Positions 1 through 11,300 of a stretch of 64,000 nucleotides of DNA are shown piece by piece. The first letter of the stretch is position 1. Each line of letters begins with the position of its first letter. The position numbers and the translations under genes were made by a program. The notes below the pieces were generated by a model, which saw only the letters and a program-made list of their open reading frames with translations, had not been told where the DNA came from and searched no databases. This stretch comes from Calliopum simillimum (lineage: Eukaryota > Arthropoda > Insecta > Diptera > Lauxaniidae), in assembly GCA_951812925.1 (NCBI GenBank), contig OX638371.1, positions 113,607,124 to 113,671,123 of the forward strand, read 5' to 3'.

Positions 1-16
1 AAGTGATTATGTCTAT

Positions 17-274
17 TTACATCGCCAGAACGAAAATTGTAGCTGCTATTCCTCCGAATACTTGATAGACAGTAACTTCGAGACGGTATACTGAAGACTG
101 TTTACCAAGAATTTTCGAAAATTTGTTGAAATACCAAAAATATAAAGGAATTGCGTTGCTTCTTCTGACATCATGATAAACACTGTTGAAATAAGATGTA
201 GCTTTATTACGGTCTTTCGGGTCTAAGAAATTTGTCCAGCACCATATTTTCCAGTTATTTAATAAGTGGATCAT
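17..274 (-). CDS. Possible terminal coding exon, unknown protein with C-terminal hydrophobic segment
   Basis: An 85-residue open frame on the minus strand ends in TAA at 17-19. It is preceded immediately by a plausible 3' splice site (a pyrimidine-rich stretch ending CCATAG at about 275), so the first ATG may be internal and this may be the last exon of a longer gene. The product is charged in the middle (FLDPKDRNKATSYF) and ends in a short hydrophobic run (QVFGGIAATIFVLAM), consistent with a C-terminal membrane anchor. Composition looks more coding-like than the AT-rich surroundings, and there is no low-complexity sequence in it. I do not recognise the family. No upstream exon could be identified because the DNA just beyond is a long foldback element. 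It could instead be a chance frame. Confidence 0.4.
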   Translation of the reverse strand: MIHLLNNWKIWCWTNFLDPKDRNKATSYFNSVYHDVRRSNAIPLYFWYFNKFSKILGKQSSVYRLEVTVYQVFGGIAATIFVLAM

Positions 275-363
275 CTATGGGCAGAAAAAATATATTGAAA
301 TAAATGGCGATTATGTAAAGAAGAGGATGAAGTTTAAAAATACGTAAACAAAAATAATTTTTC

Positions 364-1419
364 AATAACACTGTTCAACGAATTTCAGGTTTTTGTTTTT
401 ATCTGAGTTCAGACCATAAAATTATTATTCCTTGCTACTGACATAATAGAACTGCATTTGCAAAATTTTTCCATCACGTCTCAATTTTCAGTTAAATTGA
501 CAAATCCAAAATCACGACTTACATCCGCGCGAAAATAAATTAAAAAATTTTTATCCGTCAGAATTTAAAAAAAAAAAAAATGTCAAACGATTTAAAAAAT
601 AGCAATAATTTCAAATCTGAAAAAAATTTTGAAATCGGTCCGGCAGATTTTTTTGTATGCCCGTTTAATTGAGAAAATGTACTGTAAAAAACAAAAACCA
701 ACCATCTTTAATAACATAAATCTTGCCTAAATCAATACAAAATTAAAAAAGCTCTTCTTGAGCTTGTGGGTCATTATATTAACTTCATTTTGATACCAAA
801 AACTTAAGGATTAGACAATGAATAACCAACTTATTTCTTTTTGAACAAAAAATGTACATACAGGAATTCATACAAGTACTTTTATTTCCAACTACATAGT
901 TATGATACAAAAATTCTATAGCTTTTGTATAACTTTCTGTATGTACATTTTTTGTTCAAAAGGAAGTAAGTTGGTTATTCATGGTCCAATCCTTAAGTTT
1001 TTGGTATCAAAATGAAGTTGAAATAATGACGCACAAGCTCGCAAAGAGTTTTTTTTTTAATTTTGTTTTGATTTAGGCAAGATTTATGTAGTTAGAGATG
1101 GTTGGTTTTTTCAGTACATTTTCTCAATTAAACGGGCATACAAAAAAATCTGCCGGACCGATTTTAAAATTTTTTTCAGATTTGAAATTATTGCTATTTT
1201 CTTAATCGTTTGATCTTTTTCTTAAAAAATTCTGACAGATAAAAATTTTTTAATTTGTTTCCGCGCGGATGTAAGTCGTGATTTTGGATTTATCAATTTA
1301 TCTGAAAATTGAGACGTGATGGAAAAATTTTGTAGTTGCAGTTCTATTATGTCAATAGCAAGGAATAATAATTTCATGGTCTGAACTCAGATAATTTTTT
1401 GCCGTTGAACAGTGTTATT
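364..1419. mobile_element. Long foldback element with ~500-bp inverted arms
   Basis: The stretch 364-862 is nearly an exact reverse complement of 938-1419, with a spacer of about 75 bp. The outer ends read AATAACACTGTTCAACG on one side and its complement on the other. No transposase-length frame is present. This is a hairpin-type non-autonomous element (foldback or large MITE); a read-through transcript would fold into a ~500-bp duplex. Confidence 0.85.
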
Positions 1420-1686
1420 CTTCTAGCTACTCAGCGAACTTTTGTTAGTCCCCCCAAGCGTGCCATCCATCTTCTTTTCCCGGACCGATCTTTTTTTTTT
1501 TCAGTATTTTAGGAGCAGCCATGCTCTTTTTTTGTTAGTGTCGGTTATATGTAATCTTAACGTCCCGGAAAGGTCCGCTTTTTCACATAAAGACCTGTGA
1601 GCACCTTTAATTTTGTTCAATACCTTTCCAAAAACTGGTTCGAGCATGAAAATTGACAAAAAGTACATTCATTCAGTAGTTTTACT
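1420..1686. other. Unassigned AT-rich spacer
   Basis: I see no gene here. There is a short GC-richer stretch (about 1450-1580) between the foldback element and the next MITE, with no open frame of note. Confidence 0.4.
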
Positions 1687-1985
1687 GTCCTACCGAAATT
1701 GGAGCGTCAGGCGTTGCGTTTTTTAACGTTACACAAAAGCGTCAAGCGCCATACCGAAATTAAGAGCGTTGCGTTAGAGTCATTTGTTTGTCAAAATCAC
1801 ATTGTTGCTTCTTTTTTACTTTTCTGCAGCTAACTTCACTCCATAACGCTTTGTCAAAATTGGAAATTCGAATAGCTGAGCGTTGAGCGTTGGCAATTTC
1901 GGTATGCGCCATACAAATTGTATGTACATGAGAAATTTTTGACTGTAAAATAACGTTGACGCTCCAATTTAGGTATGGCAGTTAC
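1687..1985. mobile_element. MITE with ~26-bp imperfect inverted termini
   Basis: The ends share AAATTGGAGCGTCA in inverted orientation (about 1698-1711 and 1959-1972), within a ~26-bp imperfect inverted repeat that starts ACTG. A second, internal inverted pair (CGCCATACCGAAATT near 1748 and its complement near 1894-1912) gives a nested palindrome. There is no coding capacity. Confidence 0.55.
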
Positions 1986-2056
1986 CTGGAAAGTTTTGTT
2001 ATAGATTTAAAAATTGATAATTTTATAGGTTCGGATGTGCTCTTTCCGAATTTCAA

Positions 2057-2167
2057 TTAAGTTATCCTTAAAACGTGTTAGTTGTCAAAATCAATACGAA
2101 TTTTGACATATTTACGAGCTTATGTGGTTTTCGAGGCAACTACACGTTTTAAGGAATAACCTTAATA
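2057..2167. mobile_element. MITE family A, copy 1
   Basis: This ~110-bp palindromic element has ends of the form (A)GGTTATTCCTTAAAACGTG. The same termini recur at 56969-57074, 58598-58723 and 58748-58833, which defines a small multi-copy family in this window. Confidence 0.6.
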
Positions 2168-2651
2168 AGAGTTTTCCTCCCTTAAACGCATTTTTTTTTT
2201 CAATTTCCTCTAATTCCTTACCCTAAGCGCTACATTAGCATATCTTTTATACGTATATCGTCCGTTTTCTCTTATGTACGTACTTATATATATCAAAACG
2301 TGTAACAACTGCCTGATAAGCTGTAAAACGACTGATGGTTTATTAGATTTGAACATGAGCTCATCCGGAAAATATATATTTCGAAATATATGTGACATAT
2401 GTCATTTTCAGGATCTTATTTTTCCAATTTTTCCAGAATTTTCCATCAACGTTCTGAAAATAATCGCATTTTGGCATTTAAACAATATATTCTTTAGAAT
2501 TATCAAAGTCTTGAGTCTTTGTATCAAAGAGTTAAGTGGCATTTCTACGCGTCCAACTAGTAAAAACGTCTTTGCGTACCCTAAATAATTAAAAAGAAAT
2601 TGTGACTAAAATCATTTATTCTTATACTGTGATATCAACTGGACTGCTTAA

Positions 2652-2703
2652 CCCTTTCAGACCCAGACTACACGATTGTGTTATCTGAATTTTCCAGAGT
2701 TAA
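2652..2703 (+). repeat. Left terminal inverted repeat of the Fanzor element
   Basis: This 52-bp terminal repeat begins CCCTTTCAGACCCAGAC and is preceded by TTAA. It is the exact complement of 6942-6993. It lies just 3' of the Fanzor stop codon, so it is also the candidate site for the guide-RNA scaffold. Confidence 0.88.
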
Positions 2704-2732
2704 ACCATTTTTATTTATTACAATAAAATCGG

Positions 2733-4589
2733 TCAAGTACATACATTTTTCGCTATACCAGAAATAGTAGTACTTTTACAAAAATTTTCATTTTTTTTGA
2801 TACCGGCAATAATACATTGGCCCAAGTACAATATATTAGCACCAGCATTAACATCACGATTCCAACAAGTATTGCAATTTGGACAAAATTGATACCTGTG
2901 TGGTGATCGTGATGTTTTATTTTCAAAATAACAATTTGCACATAGCTTAGTGGTTCTATATTCATTAACTAACATAACGTCGACATTTTTATGTTCTCGC
3001 AATGCCCGTACAAATTTCCGATGTGGTGTCCGTATATAGCCGCGCATTGGTGACGCTGATGAGATTTCACTTGAACCGATACAAATTAGAGTCGATCCAT
3101 TATTACCAGGTCCAACAAGTTCTTTAGCCAGCTTATGACAAGTCTTCTCTACACAAATGTATTTTTGTAATTTTAATCTGGTTACTTTACGTTGACTGAA
3201 AATCATTTGTTTTTCAAGAAATATCTCCAATTCGTATTGCGTATAGTTCTCCAGATCCTCAATTGAATTGGCCGAATATTTTGTATTTTCTGGGCACATT
3301 GAAGTGAATCTTTTTAATTTACATTTGCGCGAATAGAATCCGCTCATATGTTGATATGTAGAATTTTTCAGTTTGATTGGCTTTCCATTACGAACTCCAC
3401 CATATATCAAACGTAGTCCCGGATCAAGACCAATTTTGTTGGCATATTCTGTTGAGCGTATTTTCTCCAAATTGACATTTGTATAGTATTCAATTTCTTT
3501 GTTTTCGCCTCGAACTGCTGAAGTTCTTTTTCGTTTTGCAGAATTCTTTGCAGTATTTAACTTTACAATTGGTTTTCGCATTAGAAACGATACAGCTACA
3601 CCGTCGGTCTGTAGAGAATAATCAAATTTTTTCTCTGACAAGGATTGAGCATACGGAATTTTGAAATATTTTTCCCAATATTCTGCACGATCGAAAGTTT
3701 TCCATGGACCCTTGTACAACTTTAACGAACACAACAGCGAATAGAAGGCATACGAATCATAGCGAATATGATGTGCTCCGTGTTTGAATATGGGAATCAT
3801 TGAGAAATTGCGATAATTGTTTCTTTCGTTGAATCTTTGTAGATTGAAAAATAGTTTAATGCCTGTTGACCAATATAGTTTTTTATTTTTCAAGTTGGAT
3901 AATTTTTCACCATTCCATTGTAATTCCTCGATCAAATGAATCAGTAGATCAAAATCTGGCTCTTTGTTTTTATTGTCATCTTGGTCGCAGAATAAATAGT
4001 TTAATGTATTGTAGATTTTTGTATTATCTTCAGTGAATTTCTTGAAAAACCTTCGTAGTCTACTATACGCATGCATCCATATGTTGTTGTGAAATATGAC
4101 GCTATACTGATTGGCGGAATCGATGAATAAATTTGATCGGTATGCACTGTTGTAAAACGGCAAATCCTTACGAAATTTTGCATAGTCCTCGTCGATAATG
4201 TACTTTGATTTTTTCTTTACCATCAAATGATAATAATAATCGGCAAATTTTATTTCGTCAAAATCTCCAGCTTTCCATTTCCTCATTAGAACAAAATGTA
4301 TATATCTGTGTGTGTGTGTAGATAAATAATGACATTTTACATCTTGAATTGTATATTAAAAGAAATATTATAATTACCTGGAAACTTCTACAAAGAGTGC
4401 CGACATTTCGTCAACGTCTTGTTGAATTTTTTGATAAATTTCTTCATTCTTGCATGTTGAAAATAGAGCTTTTTTTATTACAAATTCTGTATGTTGTTTA
4501 CTACTATTGTTTAAATCACTTAGTCTTTTCGCCATTGAAATTTCAATTCTTACGAAATTTCCTGTCTCTATGACGATAATTTCAATCAC
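2733..4589 (-). CDS. Fanzor (eukaryotic TnpB-like) RNA-guided RuvC nuclease
   Basis: Two exons are proposed: 4378-4589 (or 4378-4535 if the internal MAKRL start is used) and 2733-4305, joined across a 72-bp intron (4306-4377, GTAATT...CAG) in matching phase. This gives 576 or 594 residues. In the main 517-residue block, a TDGVAVSFL block (about 227-235) precedes RuvC-I GLDPG (D288). The canonical RuvC-II position reads ICIGSS with no aligned acid in it, and the displaced glutamate typical of Fanzors sits in NEYRTTKLC (E442). A zinc ribbon follows with C449/C452 and C468/C471, then RuvC-III NRDVNAGANI (D478). All three catalytic acids and four zinc cysteines are present and the frame is unbroken, so it may be active. 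By family knowledge it is a guide-RNA-directed DNA endonuclease acting in the nucleus. Its stop lies 30 bp from the transposon terminal repeat. Confidence 0.9.
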
Positions 4590-5445
4590 TTATAGTTTTC
4601 TGAGTTCGATCACTGGATTGTGTAGCAATCAAAAACACACACTTTATTTAATTATAAAATGGTTTATTTTAATCACAAACGTTTATTATAACACGGTACA
4701 ATTGTTTGTTTTACTGTTTATTTACATTCAAAATCTTATATTTCAATTAGCACTTTATTTACTTTCACTGGCACTGTGTGTACAACCTTTTAGCTTTGTT
4801 GCTTAAAATCAACTGTGTTCAGCTGTCATGAACAGCTCCCAGCAAATCCTGTAACCGTTACCAAACTTATTTCGTAAAAGTTACAAATCTCGTATTGTAC
4901 CAGTTACATTTCTTCTAGCATCGGGAAAAAAATAACCACTTTTGCCCTATACGTGTGACCTTGCATCCCTGTCGTACAAATAATGAAAAAACTAGTTGCC
5001 TTTTTCTATTCTTTTGAAAATACATGTGAGTGCATCCCTATCTTATCAATGAGATTTCCTCATAAGACAAATGATGAAAAAACTAAGGTTGTCCCTTTCT
5101 TTTTCAAATTCCTTGTTGACATTCTTCTTTCAATAAAAATAAATAATACATACAAAAATAAAACAGAATTCTTTGAAAAATATTTTATTGTCACTTTGTT
5201 TTTTTTTTTTACATAATTTAAACAAATTACAATATATACACACAGGATTGATATCGGTTGCACGAAATTGAATCAAGGAGCTTCTTGATGGCTTCAATCT
5301 GTATATAAATCTGCAGCAGGAAGTTTTCTTGACAATTCGAAAAATTGGGAAAATTGCACGTACTCGTACATGCATACGTATTTTGAAAGAAAAAAAATTG
5401 TATTAGTTTTTGGTGGGGCTAAAAGCTTAATTCTATTTACTTTAC

Positions 5446-5720
5446 CTTTTCGATGCTGATGTTGAATTTAAATTTGTTCAATTTAACCACTTCAATTGAT
5501 GGATATTTTTTTCTGTCATTTTGATATAGTTTTTGGGTATGAATGAATACAGAACATATTTTTATACTTATAACTATAGTTAACACATTCTTAACTTCTA
5601 TGTGGTAGTAAATGAGAAAACTGTATCATGGTATGTGTTTAACGGGTCGGTTCATAATTCAATATGGTTATGTAGGATTTGCTGGGCTCCTTTTATACCC
5701 ATATGAATATTCTAGAATTG
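5446..5720 (-). promoter_or_regulatory. Heat-shock-like promoter pointing toward the Fanzor gene
   Basis: Read on the minus strand, a perfect three-unit heat shock element (5705-5717, GAAnnTTCnnGAA) is followed by TATAAAAG (5697-5690). An initiator-like CCATATT lies about 32 bp further on (A at 5665). Downstream, AAAAG|GTAAAG at 5446/5445 is a good 5' splice site, so 5446-5665 could be a noncoding first exon spliced toward 4589. The leader contains only short upstream frames. The motifs are seen directly; the link to Fanzor expression is inference. Confidence 0.45.
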
Positions 5721-5803
5721 CATTAGCGAAACATCTGGCAACATCTCGTTGATTCCTTCGGCTAATAGTTTTTTGACAAAACTTGGCATCACTGTCAAGT
5801 ACT

Positions 5804-5816
5804 TTCGTGAAGTTTC
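5804..5816. promoter_or_regulatory. Second perfect heat shock element
   Basis: The sequence TTCGTGAAGTTTC matches TTCnnGAAnnTTC exactly. It lies about 90 bp upstream of the first heat shock element, similar to the multiple spaced sites of insect hsp70-type promoters. Confidence 0.45.
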
Positions 5817-5877
5817 TTTCACGTGTTTATTATTTTTCGTCACAACATAAACATTTTCAAAATGTAATAAATTTTAA

Positions 5878-6010
5878 AATGGAAAATCCAGGATTTGGCA
5901 CAAATTCGAGAAATTGCAAGAAAGAAATGCATTTACTTGGCCTTAAGATACTTCACAAGAGTGAATTGCATGGAAAAGTGACCACAATCATGCAATTACT
6001 ATGGCTATGA
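5878..6010 (+). other. Short unassigned open frame in the Fanzor element
   Basis: A frame starting MENPGFGTNSRN runs 43 residues, and a longer version starts at 5783. It has no recognisable motif. It might be the 5' remnant of a lost transposase of the element, but nothing in the residues proves that. Confidence 0.15.
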
Positions 6011-6941
6011 AAAATAGAAGTAAAGGGCCATCAAGAGTGAGTATGAAAACCATGAACATGCTTAATTTCTTTTTCCACAATTTGTGTCCTGAGACAAAAG
6101 CACTTTGTAACGGACAGCTACTTCTGCATCCCTAGTTAATTCTTTTCCCTAACTTAACCTCGACTTTCCTAAGGAAAATACTAACCCTAACATTGGCTTA
6201 TACTCTAATTACTCCGTTTTGAGGTCACAAATTCCTGTGGAAATTTGTTTTTTTTTTTTTTAATTTACGTGTTTTGATGTCAAATTTAAAAATATCTAAG
6301 TATGCGAGCTTAGAAACTGCTGGAAGTACCCGCAGTCGCACCATTAAAATAGATCTGCTATACTACTTAAAAGATTTCAATTAACGCCAATACGGTGTAA
6401 TGATCGCATGATACAAGCATACAGTGGAAAATGAATGATTTTTCGTAACTCGTCTATTAATCTGTCCATTTCTCATTCACTGGAACTCAGTTCTTTTTAC
6501 AGTTTCACACTTTCAGTGGAAAATCCACTTATCTTATATTTCAAAATTGGCCTGGAGGGCTTTTTTAACAGTTGTTTAAGATGCCACGAAATATTCCCAA
6601 CCAATTAAAAGCATTTTTAGGGTACCGCCAACATTATTTTTGACAGAAGCTTTGCATGGAATATTTAAGCAATCAACATCATTGTTAGAATTATAAATTG
6701 TTGATGATTATAGTGTTATGGTTTATCCAATACAAAGCATTCATGTTTACAATTGTGAAGAAATATATTTTCAGAATGCCATACATATTAGTCATTTTCC
6801 TTTGAAATGTAATTTTCGATCTTCGTATAAGTGTAATACATATACGAGGTACATCATTTTTTTATTTGCTTTTTGCTTTAAATTTAAGGTACTCATATTT
6901 AGTAGAAACATAAAAGTAACTTATATTAGGGCATAAATTTA

Positions 6942-6993
6942 TTAACTCTGGAAAATTCAGATAACACAATCGTGTAGTCTGGGTCTGAAAGGG
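6942..6993 (-). repeat. Right terminal inverted repeat of the Fanzor element
   Basis: This is the exact complement of 2652-2703 and is followed by TTAA (6994-6997). Confidence 0.88.
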
Positions 6994-6997
6994 TTAA

Positions 6998-7745
6998 ATA
7001 TAATTCTTAAATAAAAAATGACTGCTTAAATAAATAAAGATAAGAGTTTGTCATTAATATTTTTTTATCATTCTTTGTGATTCACTTTGGTTGATTAATT
7101 ATAAAGTTGCAAACAATTTCTATACGCTTTGAATTGAACACAAAATCACCGAAATAATCGCCACAAATTGAAAGTTACGCCCTTTTATTGTTAGCCAAAC
7201 GAAAGTGATGAACCATATAAAAATGTTCTCACTTCCGTTTCATGTCCTTTCCTTCACATACTGAATATGATAATCGACTAAGAAAAAGCCAATCCCAGCA
7301 GAAAATAAAACGATCACCTTCACCGTTGGATGTTCCGAAAAGTAGTGAAAAAACGAACTACTCCTTTTCGATTTGATTAAGAAGCTCAGAAACTTCAGTA
7401 ACCGACTGCGCTCGTATTTTTATTTTAATTTAAAAATTTTTCCAATCGAAGGTATAAAATGATGTGCTATTCAGATTGCGCCTTCCAATCGAAGGCATAA
7501 AATGATGTTTTATCGCAAAGAAATTCAAAGACGCACATTCATTTTCCATCGTCAAAAAGAAGAAACCCGATCCCCTATTGTTCCGATTGCATCTTCTTGT
7601 AGAAGGGAACAAAGGAATGATACGATGAGCGGCCAGCGCTGAACAAAAGGAAAGTGTTTTCTGGTTTGGCATTGGAATGATTCGAACAACGAAAGCATGA
7701 TTAAAATTTCTGCTGGGATGCAATGACATTAAATTTCTAATACAA
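6998..7745. other. Gene-poor spacer with a short local duplication
   Basis: No gene is supported. The segment CCAATCGAAGG.ATAAAATGATG occurs twice, at about 7441 and 7487. The remainder is ordinary AT-rich sequence. Confidence 0.4.
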
Positions 7746-7854
7746 TGGGGGTTATCGTGAATCAAGATTCCCGGGGAGTTTTCTTAAACTTCAATAGAGA
7801 ATGCACTGCAGTCTGAGAAAATTCCACGGGAATCTTGATTCACGATAACCCCCA
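7746..7854. mobile_element. Palindromic MITE (~109 bp)
   Basis: The ends TGGGGGTTATCGTGAATCAA and complement form ~28-bp inverted arms around a short centre. It is non-coding. Confidence 0.65.
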
Positions 7855-8194
7855 ATATCTCCATGTACAGGTAGTAAAACTTGAGCAAGATGTTTGATAA
7901 AATTATCCTTATACGAGAACGTTGGAATGTCTTTTGAAAAAGTTCGAAAAAAATGTGTTCGCAACAAATAGACAAGATAGACTTACTTTGAATTGTGAAC
8001 AGGCGGTAGAGTGTACCGTTTTCGAGATAACGCTAGGGTTACTACGGCAGTCTTTACAGGACACTGATAGATTGGAATTCATGCGAGAAAACTGTAACTC
8101 CCAGCATCTTTGCGCTAAGTCTGTGATATAGTCGGAAATCTGTGGACCAGTCACTGAAAACAACCGACCAACCACAGCATTAAGTTATATATAA

Positions 8195-8345
8195 TATAAT
8201 ATAATTTTTATACCCTACACCCAGGGTATATTCACTTTTATATGAGGGCGTGACTCATCCCTTTCAAGCAAAGTTTTTAAACTGCTACGGTGTAGGGTAT
8301 TTCAGCTTTGGCAAGGCTAAATATAGCACCCTTATTAGTTTTATG
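8195..8345. repeat. Deleted copy of a dispersed 'TACCCTACAC' repeat
   Basis: It starts TATACCCTACACCCAGGG and ends GGTGTAGGGTATTTCAG... through CACCCTTATTAGTTTT. These match the two ends of the longer repeats at about 9940-10665 and 47280-47775, so this copy is an internal-deletion derivative. Confidence 0.5.
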
Positions 8346-8399
8346 TTTTTTGTATTGTATTAATATTCAGGTATTGCTTTTCTTTATTTTTTTCTTTAG

Positions 8400-11300
8400 A
8401 TACAATCACTACTTTGGATTGGCTTGACTTTAACCGGAATATTTGCTTATACCTGCTATATTGATTTACCCAAAATAATATCTTATGGCAGCTTAGTCCA
8501 ATATGTTTTCTATGAGCTGTATTTTAAAGGAACTTGTGAACCAACAAATTATCAACAAATTGGTATACAAACGCTTGGAGACAACCCAACCATTTTAGAT
8601 CCCGAGGACATACTTATATGGACTTGTGTCTATCTGGGTGTGGCAGTATGTTGGTTGCTTTCATCTGTGCTGCTATTGACACGTGCGTATGAAACACTTA
8701 TTTATAAAATCATTTGGAATTCTCTACCCATAATCAAGAACGTGCACAGGGGATTTTCATGAGGTGGAGGGGTTGAATCCCCTAAACCCCCGACCCCCGT
8801 GTGTACGACCTTGCCTATAGTGCCTTATTAAACTATTAAATACATATTATTATGCATTTACTATTAATTTAAATTTTTTTATAATATTAGATACCAAAAA
8901 AAATTGTATACCTACAACTCTTGGAGTACTCTTTACTTGGGTGATCTTAACATTCTTCATATGTGCCATGGACTTGGCGCTAGGAATAATTTTCGCACTT
9001 GATTATGGATACTTGAGTGAAAACGCATATGATTTAAACTTCAGTACAGGTCAAGCAGGGCCAGTCCTTGCAGAGAATGCTGTATGGGTTGGTGCAGCGG
9101 TAGCTGCAATATCTCTTATGATAATATCATTCAAAGGATTTGTTTTATGGATAATAAACTTCATCCTTCATGCTATACTGCTTGTGAAAGCGTTTGGCAT
9201 AGTGAGCGATAAGGATAGAAATGTGAGTAAATTTATTAATTTGTGACTACATACATACGTTTTTATGGTTTATTGAAATAACAAAAAACTTGGTATTTGT
9301 TGACATCATCTGATATGAATTTTGTTATTTGTTTTATTTGTTGAAACCATTAATCTTACGCTAATAATATACATTTATACTAAATTTATTTAAGCCTATT
9401 GGAATGAAAAAAAAATAATTAAATTTTTGATAAAAAATTAAAACCGTATATATAGTTATGTACGTTTGAATAAGGAATGTACTCGTGTGTTGCTACAAAG
9501 TGCGTTAAAAAAAGAAAATTTAAAATGATAAGAAATTTAAAACAAAGCGAGCTCATATACAGTATATAATAATGATAGTAGAATAATGGTCATATGCTAT
9601 AAGATTTTAAGAATATATCTACTCGTATATATATTAATCATTATTCAAGAATTTTTAAACTGCTGCTTTTTCTGCCATACATACCTTGCGTTTTTAAGGT
9701 TATTATGTACTAAACGGTGTTCAAACAAGATACCTTAAAGGTACCACGCTCAATGGCTCACTTTACGAAAATGCGTTGCAAAAATCAATTTTTGTGTGGG
9801 TCTCTTAAGCAAATCTGATATTTGTATCAAATAGAGAAATGTTAGGAGCGAAATAATTTGAAAATTTTAGCCCATTCGGGCTAGTGGTTTGGTTTCTACA
9901 GCCTTTCAAAGTTGAGTAAATTTTGAAGTTAGCAAAAAAAAAAAGAGAAAAGTATATAAGTATATTCTTGATCAGCGTCACCTCCTGAGTGACATAGTCA
10001 TATCCGTCTGTCAGGCTGGCTGGGTGTGCGTGGAAATACAATTTTTGAGAAAAAAGAGCAAGATAATTCAATGAAATTTAGTACACTAGCTCCGTCATTA
10101 AAGTTAGCTTGTGAGATTGAAAATGAGCGAAATCGATCAACGGCCACGCCTACCGCCCTTACAAAAAATTTATTCAAAATGCAACTTTTGGAGTATTTTT
10201 TACGACAATGCAACCAAAATACACATAAACACTACGAATTATAAGCGCAAGCTCTGAGCAAAAACTGTGAGTTCGGACAAGAAGGCGTGGCACCTCCCAT
10301 ATAAGCACAAGCTTCAAAACGCTATACTGAAATCGTTTTTTAAGATAATCGGACTAAATTTTACTCAGACACTAAGAACTATAAATGCAAGCTCTCAAAA
10401 AAAAAAAACTGCGTGAGATTGGAAAAGAGGGCATGACACCTCTAATGTAAGTAAAAGCTTCAAAACGCTATACTGAAAGCGTTTTTTGACATAATCCAAC
10501 CAAATTTCACTCAGACACTAAGGAATGCAAGTTCTGAGCAAAAACTGGGTAAACTTGCACAAGAGGACGTGGCACCTTCCATATAAGCAAAATTTTCAAA
10601 ATACTACAGTGTAGGGTATTTTATGTTTGGCCAGGCCAAAGGTTACACCCCTACTAGTTTTTTTATTTTTTTTTTGAAGATCTGTGAAAACTATATACAG
10701 TCGACGTCCAGTAATACGAATGCTCCGTATTACGAATGTCCAATAATACGAATGCAATATTTCTTCCACATGTGATTCTATAATACGAAAAGCGGTAAAT
10801 TTTACGGTTCGATAATACGAATGAGATTTTTTTCTTAGTAGGCTTTTCTTTTTTGCTAAGCATTAAACGCTTAGAATGTGTAAAACAATGCGTAGGAATT
10901 TTTTCAGAATTTTTAGAACGTTTTGAAACGCTTTTTTCTTAATATTTTTTGTTAAAATTGTTGAAAAATTTTATAATTTCGAAAAATCTGAAAAAAAAGC
11001 TTTTCAAAAGAAGTCTCTCTAAGAAATTTACAAAAATCGCCAATTTTTCGACCCTGTATTTTATTAACAAATAATACCAGAGCGAAATTCACGCGCATTT
11101 ATAATACAACAATGCTAAACTTTAGCCAGATCGGTCACATTATGGTATTTTCACTGGCGCAATTGGGGTGTTTTACTTCAAATTTGGTTTTTGTGGCAAA
11201 ACTCATTAAGTATTTTTTTTGTTTGGAAATTGAGCTAAACATACCACACTACATATTCCTTTTACAAAAATTTTTTAGGTTTTTATCAAAATATTGTGTT

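Larger units (their letters stand above)
2648..6997. mobile_element. piggyBac-ended element carrying a Fanzor nuclease
   Basis: The element body runs 2652-6993 (4342 bp) and is flanked by TTAA at 2648-2651 and 6994-6997. The first 52 bp (CCCTTTCAGACCCAGAC...) are repeated without mismatch as the inverse complement at the other end. TTAA target duplication plus CCC-starting inverted repeats are hallmarks of piggyBac-like transposons. No DDD piggyBac transposase frame is visible; the main product is the Fanzor-type protein on the minus strand next to the left terminus. I infer that a piggyBac transposase in trans mobilises the element and that the Fanzor nuclease is its cargo. The perfect terminal repeats suggest a young or functionally constrained copy. 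The rest of the interior (about 5820-6940) shows only short frames. Confidence 0.85.

Noticed and set aside
2733..4286. Prokaryotic IS605-type TnpB contamination
   Set aside because: The gene has a spliceosomal-type intron, AT-rich fly-like composition, the Fanzor-type displaced glutamate, and TTAA-flanked eukaryotic transposon ends.
7922..8131. Plus-strand 69-residue frame (and the overlapping minus frame 7909-8175) as a gene or exon
   Set aside because: Composition is plausible, but both strands are open over the same stretch and there is no motif, matching splice phase or partner exon. It was left unannotated.
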